From Rhizobium sp. Q54 (lineage in GTDB: Bacteria; Pseudomonadota; Alphaproteobacteria; SHVZ01), in the NCBI GenBank assembly GCA_945871425.1, contig CAMBVS010000037.1, positions 1-38,310 of the forward strand: 38,310 nucleotides of DNA, given 5' to 3'. The notes under the pieces were generated by a model. It had not been told where the DNA came from and did no database searches. It saw nothing but the letters and a program-made list of their open reading frames with translations. Below, in pieces: positions 15,831 to 24,624 of the stretch. Made by a program: the position numbers and the translations under genes. Every line of letters begins with the position of its first letter. Position 1 is the first letter of the stretch.

Positions 15831-18242
15831 GGTCTTGCGGCGTTCCACTTTGCCGGCGGCGATGATCGCCGTGGCATCCTCGGGATCGAGCGGGCGGGAG
15901 AACAGGAACCCCTGTCCGAGATCGCAGGCGAGGATCCTGAGGATCTCCAGGTCGCCCGCGGTCTCGATGCCTTCGGCGATGGTCTCGAGGCGCAACAGGC
16001 GGCCGAGCTCGGTGACGACGCGGACGACGCCGCGGCTCTCGACGCTGCCATGGATGGCGGCGATGAACGACTGGTCGATCTTCAGGCTGTCGACCGGCAG
16101 GCGCGTCAGGTAGCTCAGCGACGAATAACCGGTGCCGAAGTCGTCGACGGCGAGGCGGACGCCCAGCGCCTTCAGTCGCTTCAGGATGTCGACCGCGGCG
16201 CCGGCATCGGCCATGACCGCGCTCTCGGTGATCTCCAGCTTTATCCGCGTCGGATCGGCCCCGGTCTGCGCCAGGACGCGGCGGACGTCTTCGACCAGGT
16301 CGGGGTGTCCCAGCTGGCGCGCCGAGAGGTTGACCGAAACGAAGAACGGCACGCCGAGCGGGCTCAGCTTCGGCCAGGCCGCGAGCTGGGTGCAGGCCCG
16401 CTCCAGCACGGAGAGGCCGAGCGGGATGACGAGACCGGTCTGCTCGGCGACCTCGATGAAATCGGCCGCCGGGACCAGGCCCCGCTCCGGATGGCGCCAT
16501 CTCGCGAGCGCCTCGAAGCCCGCCAGCTTGCCGTCCTCGAGATGGACGATCGGCTGGTAGCTGAGGCGAAGCTGATCGCCCGACTCGAGCGCCTTTCTCA
16601 GATCGCTCTCGATGCGCTGGGCCTCGACGGCGCGCGCCCGCATCGGCTCGCGGAACCGCGCATGGCCGGTCGCCCGCGCCGCCCGCGCGTGGTCGGCGGC
16701 GACGGCGGCGTCGCGCAGCATCTCGACGCCGGCCTTGTAGTGGCGGCCGGCGCGGACGATGCCGATCGATCCGGCGAGCACGACCTCGCGTCCTTCGACG
16801 GCGATCGGCTGCGCCAGCAACGTCTGAGTGAGCGCCACCGCCGCGTCGACCGCGGCGTCGGAGGCGTCCGCGACGACCAGCCCGAACTCGACCGTACCAA
16901 GTCGCGCGACCAGCTCCGTCTGCGGCAGCTCTCGCACCAGGCGCTGGGCCAGCGCCGCCAGGGCCCGGTCGGCCACGTCATGGCCGACGCTCGAGCGCAC
17001 GATCTCGAATCGGTCCAGCGCCAGATAGAGCAGCGCCAAGTCGCGCTCCTCAGCCGCCGCCCGGTCGAGCCGCTCGAGCATCAAGGTGCGGTTGGCGATG
17101 CCGGTCAGCGGATCGAAATAGGCCAACGCCTCGAGCTTGCGCTCGGAGTCCTTCTGCTCGCCGATGTCGCGCAGATACGCGATGGTCAGGGTGCGCCCGT
17201 CGACCATCACCCGCGAGACCGCGATCTCGACCGGAAACACCGAGCCGTCGTGCCGGATCGCGGTGTCCTCGATGCGGCGCCCGGGCTCGGCGGCCGCGGC
17301 GTCGAGAAGCTGGCGCGGTACCGCGACACGGTCGACCGGCTGGCCGATCGCCTTGGCGCGCGAGACGCCCAGCATCTGCTCGGCTGCGGCGTTGAAGGCG
17401 ACCACGATTCCGTCCTCGTCGACGACCAGGATGCCGTCGAGAGCGGTGTCGATCATCGCCGCCTTCAGCGCTTCCGAATCCCGGAGCGCATGCTCGACCG
17501 CCATCTTGGTGGTGATGTCGGAGGCGGTGCCACGGTATCCGTGGAACGCGCCGTCGGGACCGAAGACCGGCTTGCCGCTGGTCCGGAAGAAGCGCATGCC
17601 GAGATCGGTTTCGACCCGGTAGACGAAGTCGCGGAACGACCGACGTTCCGCCATGTCGGCCAGATGCTGCCGCCAGCCCTCGGGGTCGAAGGTGAGGTCG
17701 GCGATCTCGTCCCGTCGGCGGCCGATCGCGCGCTTGGGATCGTTGCCGGAGCTGACCCGAGACTGGTCGTCGACGAAGGTGAACTTGAGGTCGACGTCCA
17801 TCTCCCAGGTCCAGTCCGACGCACCCTCGGCGATGTCGCGGTAGCGCGACTGGGCCAGCTTCTGCTCGGTGATGTCGGTCCGGACGACCGCGACGCCCCC
17901 GGAGGGAAGCGGCACCGCCGTGATCAGGAACCAGGTGCCATCCGCCATCTCGACTTCCATCGGCGGCGGGCTGCGGCGGGCGATCTCCGACCAGTAGGCG
18001 TCGATCCAGGCCTGCCACTGGGCCCGTGTCGCCTTCGGTGCACGAAAACGCGGCAGCACGCGCATGACCAGGGAGAGCGCCGTCTCGCCCACCAGCTTCG
18101 CCGGCCCCTCTTCCTGGAAGGCAGCGAAGGCGTCGTTGCACCAGACCAGCCGCTGCTCGGCACCGAAGACGCAGAAGCCGAGCGGCAGCCGCTCCATCGC
18201 CTCATAGACGAACGCCCTGGAGATTTCCGGGGTGTGCTTCAT
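15825..18242 (-). CDS. PAS-PAS-PAS-GGDEF(degenerate)-EAL cyclic-di-GMP phosphodiesterase
   Basis: About 805 residues, no signal peptide or membrane segment. Three PAS-like domains lie at roughly residues 12-110, 135-265 and 270-390 (the linker ends VRTDITEQK, GTASDITTK and AYLRDIGEQK are typical). A GGDEF-fold domain follows, beginning FDPLTGIANRTLM, but its signature is GTVEF (449-453) instead of GGDEF, so cyclase activity is unlikely. The EAL domain at about 560-800 keeps the catalytic motifs: E577-A-L, EITES, DDFGTGYSSLSYL, KIDQSF, ETIAEGIE and QGF. It is thus predicted to hydrolyse c-di-GMP in response to a cytoplasmic signal. Start ATG at 18242 overlaps the stop of the upstream glycosyltransferase gene (ATGA), so translation is coupled. 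The longer open frame to 19013 lies under that gene and is rejected. Confidence 0.92.
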   Translation of the reverse strand: MKHTPEISRAFVYEAMERLPLGFCVFGAEQRLVWCNDAFAAFQEEGPAKLVGETALSLVMRVLPRFRAPKATRAQWQAWIDAYWSEIARRSPPPMEVEMADGTWFLITAVPLPSGGVAVVRTDITEQKLAQSRYRDIAEGASDWTWEMDVDLKFTFVDDQSRVSSGNDPKRAIGRRRDEIADLTFDPEGWRQHLADMAERRSFRDFVYRVETDLGMRFFRTSGKPVFGPDGAFHGYRGTASDITTKMAVEHALRDSEALKAAMIDTALDGILVVDEDGIVVAFNAAAEQMLGVSRAKAIGQPVDRVAVPRQLLDAAAAEPGRRIEDTAIRHDGSVFPVEIAVSRVMVDGRTLTIAYLRDIGEQKDSERKLEALAYFDPLTGIANRTLMLERLDRAAAEERDLALLYLALDRFEIVRSSVGHDVADRALAALAQRLVRELPQTELVARLGTVEFGLVVADASDAAVDAAVALTQTLLAQPIAVEGREVVLAGSIGIVRAGRHYKAGVEMLRDAAVAADHARAARATGHARFREPMRARAVEAQRIESDLRKALESGDQLRLSYQPIVHLEDGKLAGFEALARWRHPERGLVPAADFIEVAEQTGLVIPLGLSVLERACTQLAAWPKLSPLGVPFFVSVNLSARQLGHPDLVEDVRRVLAQTGADPTRIKLEITESAVMADAGAAVDILKRLKALGVRLAVDDFGTGYSSLSYLTRLPVDSLKIDQSFIAAIHGSVESRGVVRVVTELGRLLRLETIAEGIETAGDLEILRILACDLGQGFLFSRPLDPEDATAIIAAGKVERRKTL

Positions 18243-19183
18243 GTCAGGCCCGGCGCCGGCACGACGAGCGGCCGCGCGCTCGCGGCGGGGCCAAGAGCGA
18301 AGGCGGGCAGGGTGGCGCGGATGGCCGAGGCATGGTCGAGGGGGAGTCCGATGCGAGCCGCTAGGTCCAGCGCAAGATAGCGCAATGGCAGCCGCTGCCC
18401 ACCCTCTCGCCTTGCCCATTTCGCCGCACGGCCGGCGGCCCGCCTCAGCGCCAGCCGCCGCAGCCCGGACGAAAGGCCCGGAGTTTGTTCGATGAACCGG
18501 GCAAGCGCGAGGTTGTAGTCGTGGAAAGTCTGGTGCTTCCGCCCCACCATCAGGCGCTCGCCGTCGCCGGCCGGGCCATAGGCTGTCACCAGGTCGAGGA
18601 GCGCGATCCGCCCGCGACTCGCAACCCGAAGCGCCAGCGAAAAATCCTCGGCGAAGACGCCGGAATCGCAACCCCCGGCCGCCTTTACCGCCTCCAGGCG
18701 GTAAAGCGTCTGGCTGGTGCCGGAGATCGTGCGCGCGATGACCGCGCCGACCGGGTCCTGGGGAATCTCCGCGGCCACCGGTTGCTCGCTGAAGGCGATA
18801 TCGCCGGGATCGCCGTAGTAGTCCTGCCGGCTGAACACCGCGTCGGCCCCGGCTGCCTCCAGGGTGTCGATCAGCAAGCGTGTGCAAAACGGCGCCAGGA
18901 TGTCGTCGGAACCGACCAGCTTGAGGTAGCGGAGTCGAGCCAGCGCGATACCCGCATTGGTTGCCGCGGTCGGGCCGCCGTTTTCCTGGCGGACCAGAAT
19001 CGTATCCGACCACCCTGCGGTCGAGCGTTCGACCAGGTCGGCCGAGCCGTCGACCGAACCGTCGTCGATGAAGATGAACTGGCGGCGCCTGTCGGGGACC
19101 TGCGCGGCAAGCGCATCGATCACGCCCGGCAGGTAGCCGACCTTGTTGAAGACCGTAACGACGAAGGAAACCCCATCCCCCAC
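18239..19183 (-). CDS. Family 2 glycosyltransferase
   Basis: A 314-residue GT-A fold enzyme of family GT2. Visible are the N-terminal strand SFVVTVFNKVGYLPGVIDAL, the UDP-binding IFIDDGSVDGSADLV, NGGPTAATNAGIALA and the metal-binding Asp-Asp of LVGSDDILAPF. Such enzymes transfer sugars from nucleotide donors to polysaccharide, lipid or protein; the acceptor is unknown. GTG at 19183 is chosen because the family start (SFVVTVFNK) follows at once; an ATG nearby is out of frame. The gene lies 42 bases after the ZnuB-like permease and overlaps the phosphodiesterase start by four bases, so it may be expressed with both. The link with a c-di-GMP enzyme suggests a surface glycan. Confidence 0.88.
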   Translation of the reverse strand: MGDGVSFVVTVFNKVGYLPGVIDALAAQVPDRRRQFIFIDDGSVDGSADLVERSTAGWSDTILVRQENGGPTAATNAGIALARLRYLKLVGSDDILAPFCTRLLIDTLEAAGADAVFSRQDYYGDPGDIAFSEQPVAAEIPQDPVGAVIARTISGTSQTLYRLEAVKAAGGCDSGVFAEDFSLALRVASRGRIALLDLVTAYGPAGDGERLMVGRKHQTFHDYNLALARFIEQTPGLSSGLRRLALRRAAGRAAKWARREGGQRLPLRYLALDLAARIGLPLDHASAIRATLPAFALGPAASARPLVVPAPGLT

Positions 19184-19225
19184 AACCGGACAGGTAACGC
19201 CGTCATTGGTGGGTAATCAAACGGT

Positions 19226-20094
19226 TTATGCCTCGAGATGGCGGCCGGGGAAGTAGCGCCTCAATACTGATTCCCGCGGGCCCGCGAGGATCGAGAGCAC
19301 GTAACCGGCACCGGCCATCAGGACGATCGCCGGCCCGGAGGCCAGTTCGAGGTGAAAGGAGAGGAGAAGCCCCCCGAGGCTGGCCAGCACGGCAAGGACG
19401 ACGCTGGCGGCCGCCATCCCCTCGACGCTGGCCGCCCAGAACCGCGCCGACGCCGCAGGCAGCATCATCAACCCTACCGCCATCAGGGTCCCCAGCGCCT
19501 GGAAGCCGGCAACCAGGTTCACCACCACCAGCGCCATGAACAGCATATGCGCAGTGCCTCCAGGGCCGCCCACGGCCTTCAGGAAGCCGGGGTCGAAGCA
19601 TTCGACGACGAGCGGCCGCCAGATCAGCGCCAGGGCGACGAGGGTGAGGGTGGCGATGGCGGCGATCAGCAAGAGCGAGTCCCGGTCGACCGCCAGCACC
19701 GATCCGAACAACACATGCATCAGGTCGACCGGGCCGCCATGCCTGGAAATCAAGAGGACGCCGAGCGCAAGCGCGATCAGGTAGAAGCCGGCGAAGCTCG
19801 CATCCTCCTTTAGCCGGGTTGCGCGGGCGACCCAGCCGGACAGGAGCGCCACGGCGACCGCGGCGGCGAAACCGCCGAGGCTCATCGGCCAGAGGCTCAG
19901 ACCGCCGAAGACAAAGCCGACGGCGGCGCCCGGCAGGATCGCGTGCGAGAGCGCATCGCCGAGCAGGCTCATGCGCCTGAGGATCAGGAAGACCCCGATC
20001 GGGGCCGAGCCCAGCGACAACGCCAGGCACGCTACCAGCGCCCGGCGCATGAAGGCGTAGTCGAGGAAGGGGTCGAGAAAAAGGCCGGAGACGC

Positions 20095-20098
<4 letters not shown>
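19226..20098 (-). CDS. znuB: Zinc/manganese-type ABC transporter permease (ZnuB-like)
   Basis: A 290-residue membrane protein of the ABC-3 permease family, which imports Zn(II), Mn(II) or Fe(II). Characteristic segments: FMRRALVACLALSLGSAPIGVFLILRR, SLLGDALSHAILPGAAVGF, about eight hydrophobic helices, and ALGTLMAVGLMMLPAASARFW. GTG start at 20098 overlaps the TGA stop of the ATPase (GTGA), so the two are coupled. The metal cannot be fixed from the permease alone; zinc is favoured because of the possible Zur-type site upstream. No substrate-binding protein gene (znuA type) is in the window. Confidence 0.9.
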
Positions 20099-20835
<737 letters not shown>

Positions 20836-20837
20836 GG

Positions 20838-21029
20838 CTAGAGGGCCCAAAGGACTGCGAGCCAGAGGCCGGCGATGGCCGATCCGGCAAGGCCGAGCCG
20901 ACCGGTGGCCGAAGCCAGAAGGGCGCTTGCCCCGGTCATTCCAATCTCGGGGCCGGCCAAATGGTTCCTGCCTTCGGAACGTTCGTCGGCCGAACGAGGT
21001 TGAGAGGTGGGGGGTGGATGGTCGTGCAT
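20838..21029 (-). CDS. Small putative membrane protein upstream of znuC
   Basis: A 63-codon ORF starting MHDHPPPTSQPRSADER, with a C-terminal hydrophobic stretch (residues about 32-63, including GLAGSAIAGLWLAVLWAL). It ends two bases before the znuC start and begins about 10 bases after a possible promoter, so it would be the first gene of the operon. It has two His near the start but no recognised domain and no clear ribosome-binding site. An inverted repeat CGTTCG-N5-CGAACG (20980-20996) lies inside it. The alternative is that this is the untranslated leader of znuC. Confidence 0.45.
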   Translation of the reverse strand: MHDHPPPTSQPRSADERSEGRNHLAGPEIGMTGASALLASATGRLGLAGSAIAGLWLAVLWAL

Positions 21030-21037
21030 CGAGGCAA

Positions 21038-21054
21038 GTTCGATACAGTATAAC
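21038..21054. promoter_or_regulatory. Divergent promoter core with possible Zur-type operator
   Basis: Plus strand: GTTCGATACAGTATAAC. It carries GTT...AAC ends and an inner ATAC-A-GTAT dyad, resembling (imperfectly) the GTTAT...ATAAC boxes of alphaproteobacterial Zur. Two good -10 hexamers overlap in it: TATACT on the minus strand (21052-21047) towards the zinc-type operon and TATAAC on the plus strand (21049-21054) towards the lipid-transport operon. No convincing -35 is seen for either. The promoter reading is fair; the Zur reading is a suggestion. Confidence 0.4.
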
Positions 21055-21115
21055 GTTCCCGGTCGTCAACCGGGCATGCCTTGCCGGCTCCCCTCCGATC
21101 CGCGACAGTTCAACT

Positions 21116-22246
21116 ATGGCGGCAAAAACCCAGGTAAGCGTGACCGAGGAAGGCGAGACGGCCCGGGTGAGCCTCGCCGGGGCCTGGACCGTGGCCGCCG
21201 CCGCCGACCTGGACAGCCAGCTCCGCCGCCTCCGCCTGCTCAAGGCGCGGCGGGCGACGTTCGATCTGAGCGGCATCGAGCACCTCGACACCGCCGGCGC
21301 GTGGCTCATCCGCCAGGCGGCAAAGACCTTGACCGACGGCGGGGTGACCGTGGCCCTCGCCGGCGCCGACCAGCGGGCCTCGGCGCTGCTGGAGACCGTC
21401 GCCGGCGTCGATCAGTCCGCCGATACGCCGGTCAAGGCGCCAGCGACCGTGATCGAGCTCCTGGAGCGGCTGGGGTTCGCCACCGCTTTCGCGGTCAGGG
21501 AGTCGCGTTCCTATCTCGGGTTCCTCGGCCTCACCCTCGAGACGGCCGCCCGGATTGCGCTCCGGCCGCATCGTTTCCGGTTCACCTCGTTCGCCTTTCA
21601 CCTGGAGGCCGTCGGGCTCAACGCCCTGCCGATCGTGGGATTGATCTCGTTCCTGATCGGCGTCGTCATGGCCTATCAGGGCGCGACCCAGCTACGGCAG
21701 TTCGGGGCGGAGATCTTCGTCGTCGACCTCGTCGCCATTTCGGTCCTGCGCGAGATCGGGATCCTATTGACCGCCATCGTCGTCGCCGGGCGATCCGGCA
21801 GCGCATTCACCGCGCAGATCGGCACGATGAAGCTGCGAGAGGAGGTCGACGCGATGCGCGCGCTCGGCCTCGACCCGGTCGAGGTCCTGGTCCTGCCGCG
21901 GCTCGCCGCGCTGGTCGTGGCGATGCCGATTCTCTGCTTCTTCTCCGATCTCATGGGCCTGATCGGCGGGGCGATGATGGCCTGGATCGACCTCGACATC
22001 TCGCCGGAGACGTTCGTCAGGCGCGTTCAAGCGAACACCTCGATCAAGCACTTCTGGGTCGGCATGGTGAAGGCGCCGGTTTTCGCCGCGATGATCGGGC
22101 TGGTCGGCTGCTACCAGGGCCTCAAGGTCAAGGGCGATGCCGGGTCCGTCGGCAGGCTGACGACGCGCTCGGTCGTCCAGTCGATCTTCCTGGTCATCGT
22201 GGTCGACGCGGTCTTCTCGATCTTCCTCAGCCTAATCGACGTATGA
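21116..22246 (+). CDS. mlaE: MlaE family lipid ABC transporter permease with N-terminal STAS domain
   Basis: About 376 residues. Residues 1-110 form a STAS domain (VTEEGETARVSLAGAWTVAAAADLD, DLSGIEHLDTAGAWLI), the fold of MlaB; residues about 130-376 are the MlaE permease with LISFLIGVVMAYQGATQLRQFGAEIFVVDL, REIGILLTAIVVAGRSGSAFTAQIGTMK, EVDAMRALGLDPVEVLVLPR and five or six membrane helices. The complex moves phospholipid between inner and outer membrane. In E. coli MlaB is a separate protein; here it is fused. Start ATG at 21116 is chosen because the STAS domain follows at once, though the ribosome-binding site is weak. The stop overlaps the mlaF start (ATGA). Confidence 0.93.
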   Translation: MAAKTQVSVTEEGETARVSLAGAWTVAAAADLDSQLRRLRLLKARRATFDLSGIEHLDTAGAWLIRQAAKTLTDGGVTVALAGADQRASALLETVAGVDQSADTPVKAPATVIELLERLGFATAFAVRESRSYLGFLGLTLETAARIALRPHRFRFTSFAFHLEAVGLNALPIVGLISFLIGVVMAYQGATQLRQFGAEIFVVDLVAISVLREIGILLTAIVVAGRSGSAFTAQIGTMKLREEVDAMRALGLDPVEVLVLPRLAALVVAMPILCFFSDLMGLIGGAMMAWIDLDISPETFVRRVQANTSIKHFWVGMVKAPVFAAMIGLVGCYQGLKVKGDAGSVGRLTTRSVVQSIFLVIVVDAVFSIFLSLIDV

Positions 22247-23025
22247 GCGAACCCGCCATCCGCGTCCGCGGTCTCCGCACCAAGCTCGGCGGGCAGGAGA
22301 TTCACAAGGATCTCGACCTCGAGGTGCGGAAAGGCGAGATCCTGGGCGTGGTCGGCGGCTCGGGCACCGGCAAATCGGTGCTGATGCGCACGATCCTCGG
22401 CCTCATCCGGCCGCGCGAGGGCACCATCGAGGTGCTGGGGAAGAAGGTGGATCCGATCGACCGCGAGACCATGATCTCGCTCGAGCGCCGGTGGGGTGTT
22501 CTGTTCCAGGATGGCGCTCTCTTCTCTTCGCTCACCGTTTCGGAGAACGTCCAGGTGCCGATGCGCGAGCATCTCGACCTGCCGGCGGCGCTGGCCGAAG
22601 AGTTCGCCACGCTCAAAATCAAGCTCGCCGGCCTCAAGGCCGAAGACGGCCACAAGTACCCTTCCGAGCTCTCCGGCGGCATGCGCAAGCGCGCGGCGCT
22701 CGCCCGGGCCCTCGCCCTCGATCCCGACATCGTCTTTCTCGACGAACCGACCGCCGGGCTCGACCCCGTCGGCGCCGCCCAGTTCGACGATCTGCTCCAG
22801 GGACTCTGCCGCAGCCTCGGCTTCACCGTGTTCCTGATCACTCATGACCTCGACACGCTCTATGCGGTGACCGACCGCATCGCCGTGCTCGCCGACAAGA
22901 AGGTGCTGGTCACCGCGCCGATCGCCGAGCTCGAGCGGCATCCGCATCCTTGGATCCACGAATATTTCCACGGCCCCCGCGGTCGCGCCGCGAAAGGCTC
23001 TGCTATGATCGACGCAACCAGCTGA
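22243..23025 (+). CDS. mlaF: Lipid transport ABC ATP-binding protein MlaF
   Basis: A 260-residue ATPase of the Mla/Mce import or export system. Walker A GGSGTGKSV, Q-loop VLFQDGALFSSLTV (the FQxGALFSSLTV form is typical of MlaF), signature LSGGMRKRAALARA, Walker B IVFLDEPTAGLDP and H-loop ITHDLDTL are all present. The C-terminal tail (WIHEYFHGPRGRA) is also a family trait. Start ATG overlaps the mlaE stop by four bases; mlaD begins ten bases downstream. Confidence 0.94.
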   Translation: MSEPAIRVRGLRTKLGGQEIHKDLDLEVRKGEILGVVGGSGTGKSVLMRTILGLIRPREGTIEVLGKKVDPIDRETMISLERRWGVLFQDGALFSSLTVSENVQVPMREHLDLPAALAEEFATLKIKLAGLKAEDGHKYPSELSGGMRKRAALARALALDPDIVFLDEPTAGLDPVGAAQFDDLLQGLCRSLGFTVFLITHDLDTLYAVTDRIAVLADKKVLVTAPIAELERHPHPWIHEYFHGPRGRAAKGSAMIDATS

Positions 23026-23035
23026 GCCGAGGCCC

Positions 23036-24013
23036 ATGGAGACCCGCGCACACAACGTCCTGATCGGCGCCTTCGTCCTGGTGTTCGTCGCGGCGCTATT
23101 CGTCTTTGTCGTGTGGCTGGCGAAGGCCAGGGGTGACCGGGACTTAGCACTCTACGACATCATCTTCACCGACGCGGTCTCTGGTCTGGCTCTCGGCGGC
23201 GATGTGCGTTTCAACGGTATCAAGGTAGGGTCGATCAAACGGATCGCCATCGATCACGAGGATCCGACTCGCGTGCGCGTGACCGTCGAGATCGACGCCG
23301 ACGTGCCGGTGCGCGCGGATTCGTCAGCGACGATGCAGCTGCAGGGCATCACCGGCGTCACCTATGTGGAGATCAGCGGCGGGACACAGGCGTCGGCACG
23401 GGTCGAGCCGAGCGTGGAATTCCCCTACCCGGTCATACGCTCGCGCCCCTCGCAGATCACCGAGCTGGTCGACCAGCTGCCCAAACTGCTCGAACGCTCG
23501 ACCCAGCTCGTCGACCGCGGCAATGCGCTGCTCGACGACGAGAACCGCAAAAACCTCTCCGCCGCCCTCGGCGATCTCCGCCAGGTGACGCAGGCGATGG
23601 CCGGACGCACGGAAACCCTCGGCAAGGCGATCGACGAGCTGTCGGCGGCCAGCGCCGGGGTCGGCGAGCTGGTCCGCCGCGGCAACCGCGTGGCCGAGGA
23701 GCTGTCGGCGACCATGAGCGTCGCCCGCGGCACGCTGGCCGGCGCCGACCAGCTGATCGACGGCGAGGTGCGCGAGACCGTCGCCGCCATCGGCCGGGTC
23801 GCCAAGGATGCTTCCCGGCTGCTCGGCGACAACCGCGAGGCGCTCGACGCATTCGCCACCGACGGCCTGGTCGAGTTCCGGCGCTTCATCGAGGAGGCGC
23901 GGGTCCTGGTCCAAAACCTCGGCCGGGTCGCGACCAAGATCGAGGAGAATCCGAGCCAGGTGTTCTTCGGGTCGAACGAGTCGGAATTCAAGCCGGGGAA
24001 TACCGGAAGATGA
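23036..24013 (+). CDS. mlaD: MlaD family (MCE domain) periplasmic lipid-binding protein
   Basis: A 325-residue protein with one N-terminal membrane helix (residues about 8-28, VLIGAFVLVFVAALFVFVVWLA), an MCE domain at about 38-120 (DAVSGLALGGDVRFNGIKVGSIKRIAID, MQLQGITGVTYVEISGG) and a long helical C-terminal region (about 130-310) rich in regular Leu/Ala heptads. MCE proteins form hexameric rings that pass lipid across the periplasm. It is longer than E. coli MlaD (183 residues), in line with many alphaproteobacterial members. The stop overlaps the start of the lipoprotein gene (ATGA). Confidence 0.93.
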   Translation: METRAHNVLIGAFVLVFVAALFVFVVWLAKARGDRDLALYDIIFTDAVSGLALGGDVRFNGIKVGSIKRIAIDHEDPTRVRVTVEIDADVPVRADSSATMQLQGITGVTYVEISGGTQASARVEPSVEFPYPVIRSRPSQITELVDQLPKLLERSTQLVDRGNALLDDENRKNLSAALGDLRQVTQAMAGRTETLGKAIDELSAASAGVGELVRRGNRVAEELSATMSVARGTLAGADQLIDGEVRETVAAIGRVAKDASRLLGDNREALDAFATDGLVEFRRFIEEARVLVQNLGRVATKIEENPSQVFFGSNESEFKPGNTGR

Positions 24014-24618
24014 GATCACTCCTGCTGCTGCCGCTGCTGGCGATCGCCGCCTGCTCCAGCTTCCTGACCGGCGGCGGACCGGCGCCAGACCTCTACACGC
24101 TCTCGCCGGCAGCCCGCTTCGCCGACGGGCTGCCCACGGTGCCCTGGCAGATCATGATCGAGGAGCCGACCGCCGTCGGCGGCCTGGATGCAAACCGCAT
24201 CGCCGTACAACCGACCGCGAACGAGGTCCGCTACTTCGCCGACATCCGCTGGGTCGAGCGGGCGCCGCGCATGGTACAGGGCCTGCTCGTCGAGTCCTTC
24301 GAGCGCTCCGCTGCCGTCGCCGCTGCTGACCGCTACACAGTCGGCACGCGCGCCGACTACATTCTCAAGTCGGAGCTACGGGACTTCCAGGCGGAGCTGC
24401 TCACGACGCCCAAGACCCCGACGATCCACGTCCGCCTGACGGTGAAGCTGGTCCGCAGCAGCCGCCAGGACATCGTATGGACGCGCGACTTCACCGCCCG
24501 GGTCGTCGCCCAAGCCTCGAACGCCCCCGCCGTGGTTGCCGCCTTCGACCAGGCGCTGGGTCAAGTGATGACGGAAATCGTGACCTTCACCGTGCGCGAA
24601 ACGCCGGCGAAGCGATGA
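24010..24618 (+). CDS. PqiC-like ABC transport auxiliary lipoprotein
   Basis: A 202-residue lipoprotein: signal peptide MRSLLLLPLLAIAAC with Cys15 as the lipidation site, then a domain of the PqiC/YmbA (DUF330) type (DLYTLSPAARF, ANRIAVQPTANEVRYFADIRWVERAPRMVQGLLVESFE). PqiC-type proteins sit at the outer membrane end of MCE transport systems. It is the last gene of the mla-type operon and begins within the mlaD stop codon. It ends six bases from the convergent dehydratase gene, leaving no room for a separate terminator. Confidence 0.88.
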   Translation: MRSLLLLPLLAIAACSSFLTGGGPAPDLYTLSPAARFADGLPTVPWQIMIEEPTAVGGLDANRIAVQPTANEVRYFADIRWVERAPRMVQGLLVESFERSAAVAAADRYTVGTRADYILKSELRDFQAELLTTPKTPTIHVRLTVKLVRSSRQDIVWTRDFTARVVAQASNAPAVVAAFDQALGQVMTEIVTFTVRETPAKR

Positions 24619-24624
24619 CCACTG

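Noticed and set aside
15454..16113. Single 219-codon protein read through in the first Hpt frame
   Set aside because: After about 50 codons the product turns into Pro/Arg/Ser-rich sequence and runs 280 bases into the convergent phosphodiesterase gene; the Hpt C-terminus is in the other frame.
16050..18380. Plus-strand ORF of 776 codons opposite the phosphodiesterase
   Set aside because: Antisense to a protein with intact PAS and EAL motifs; no motif of its own.
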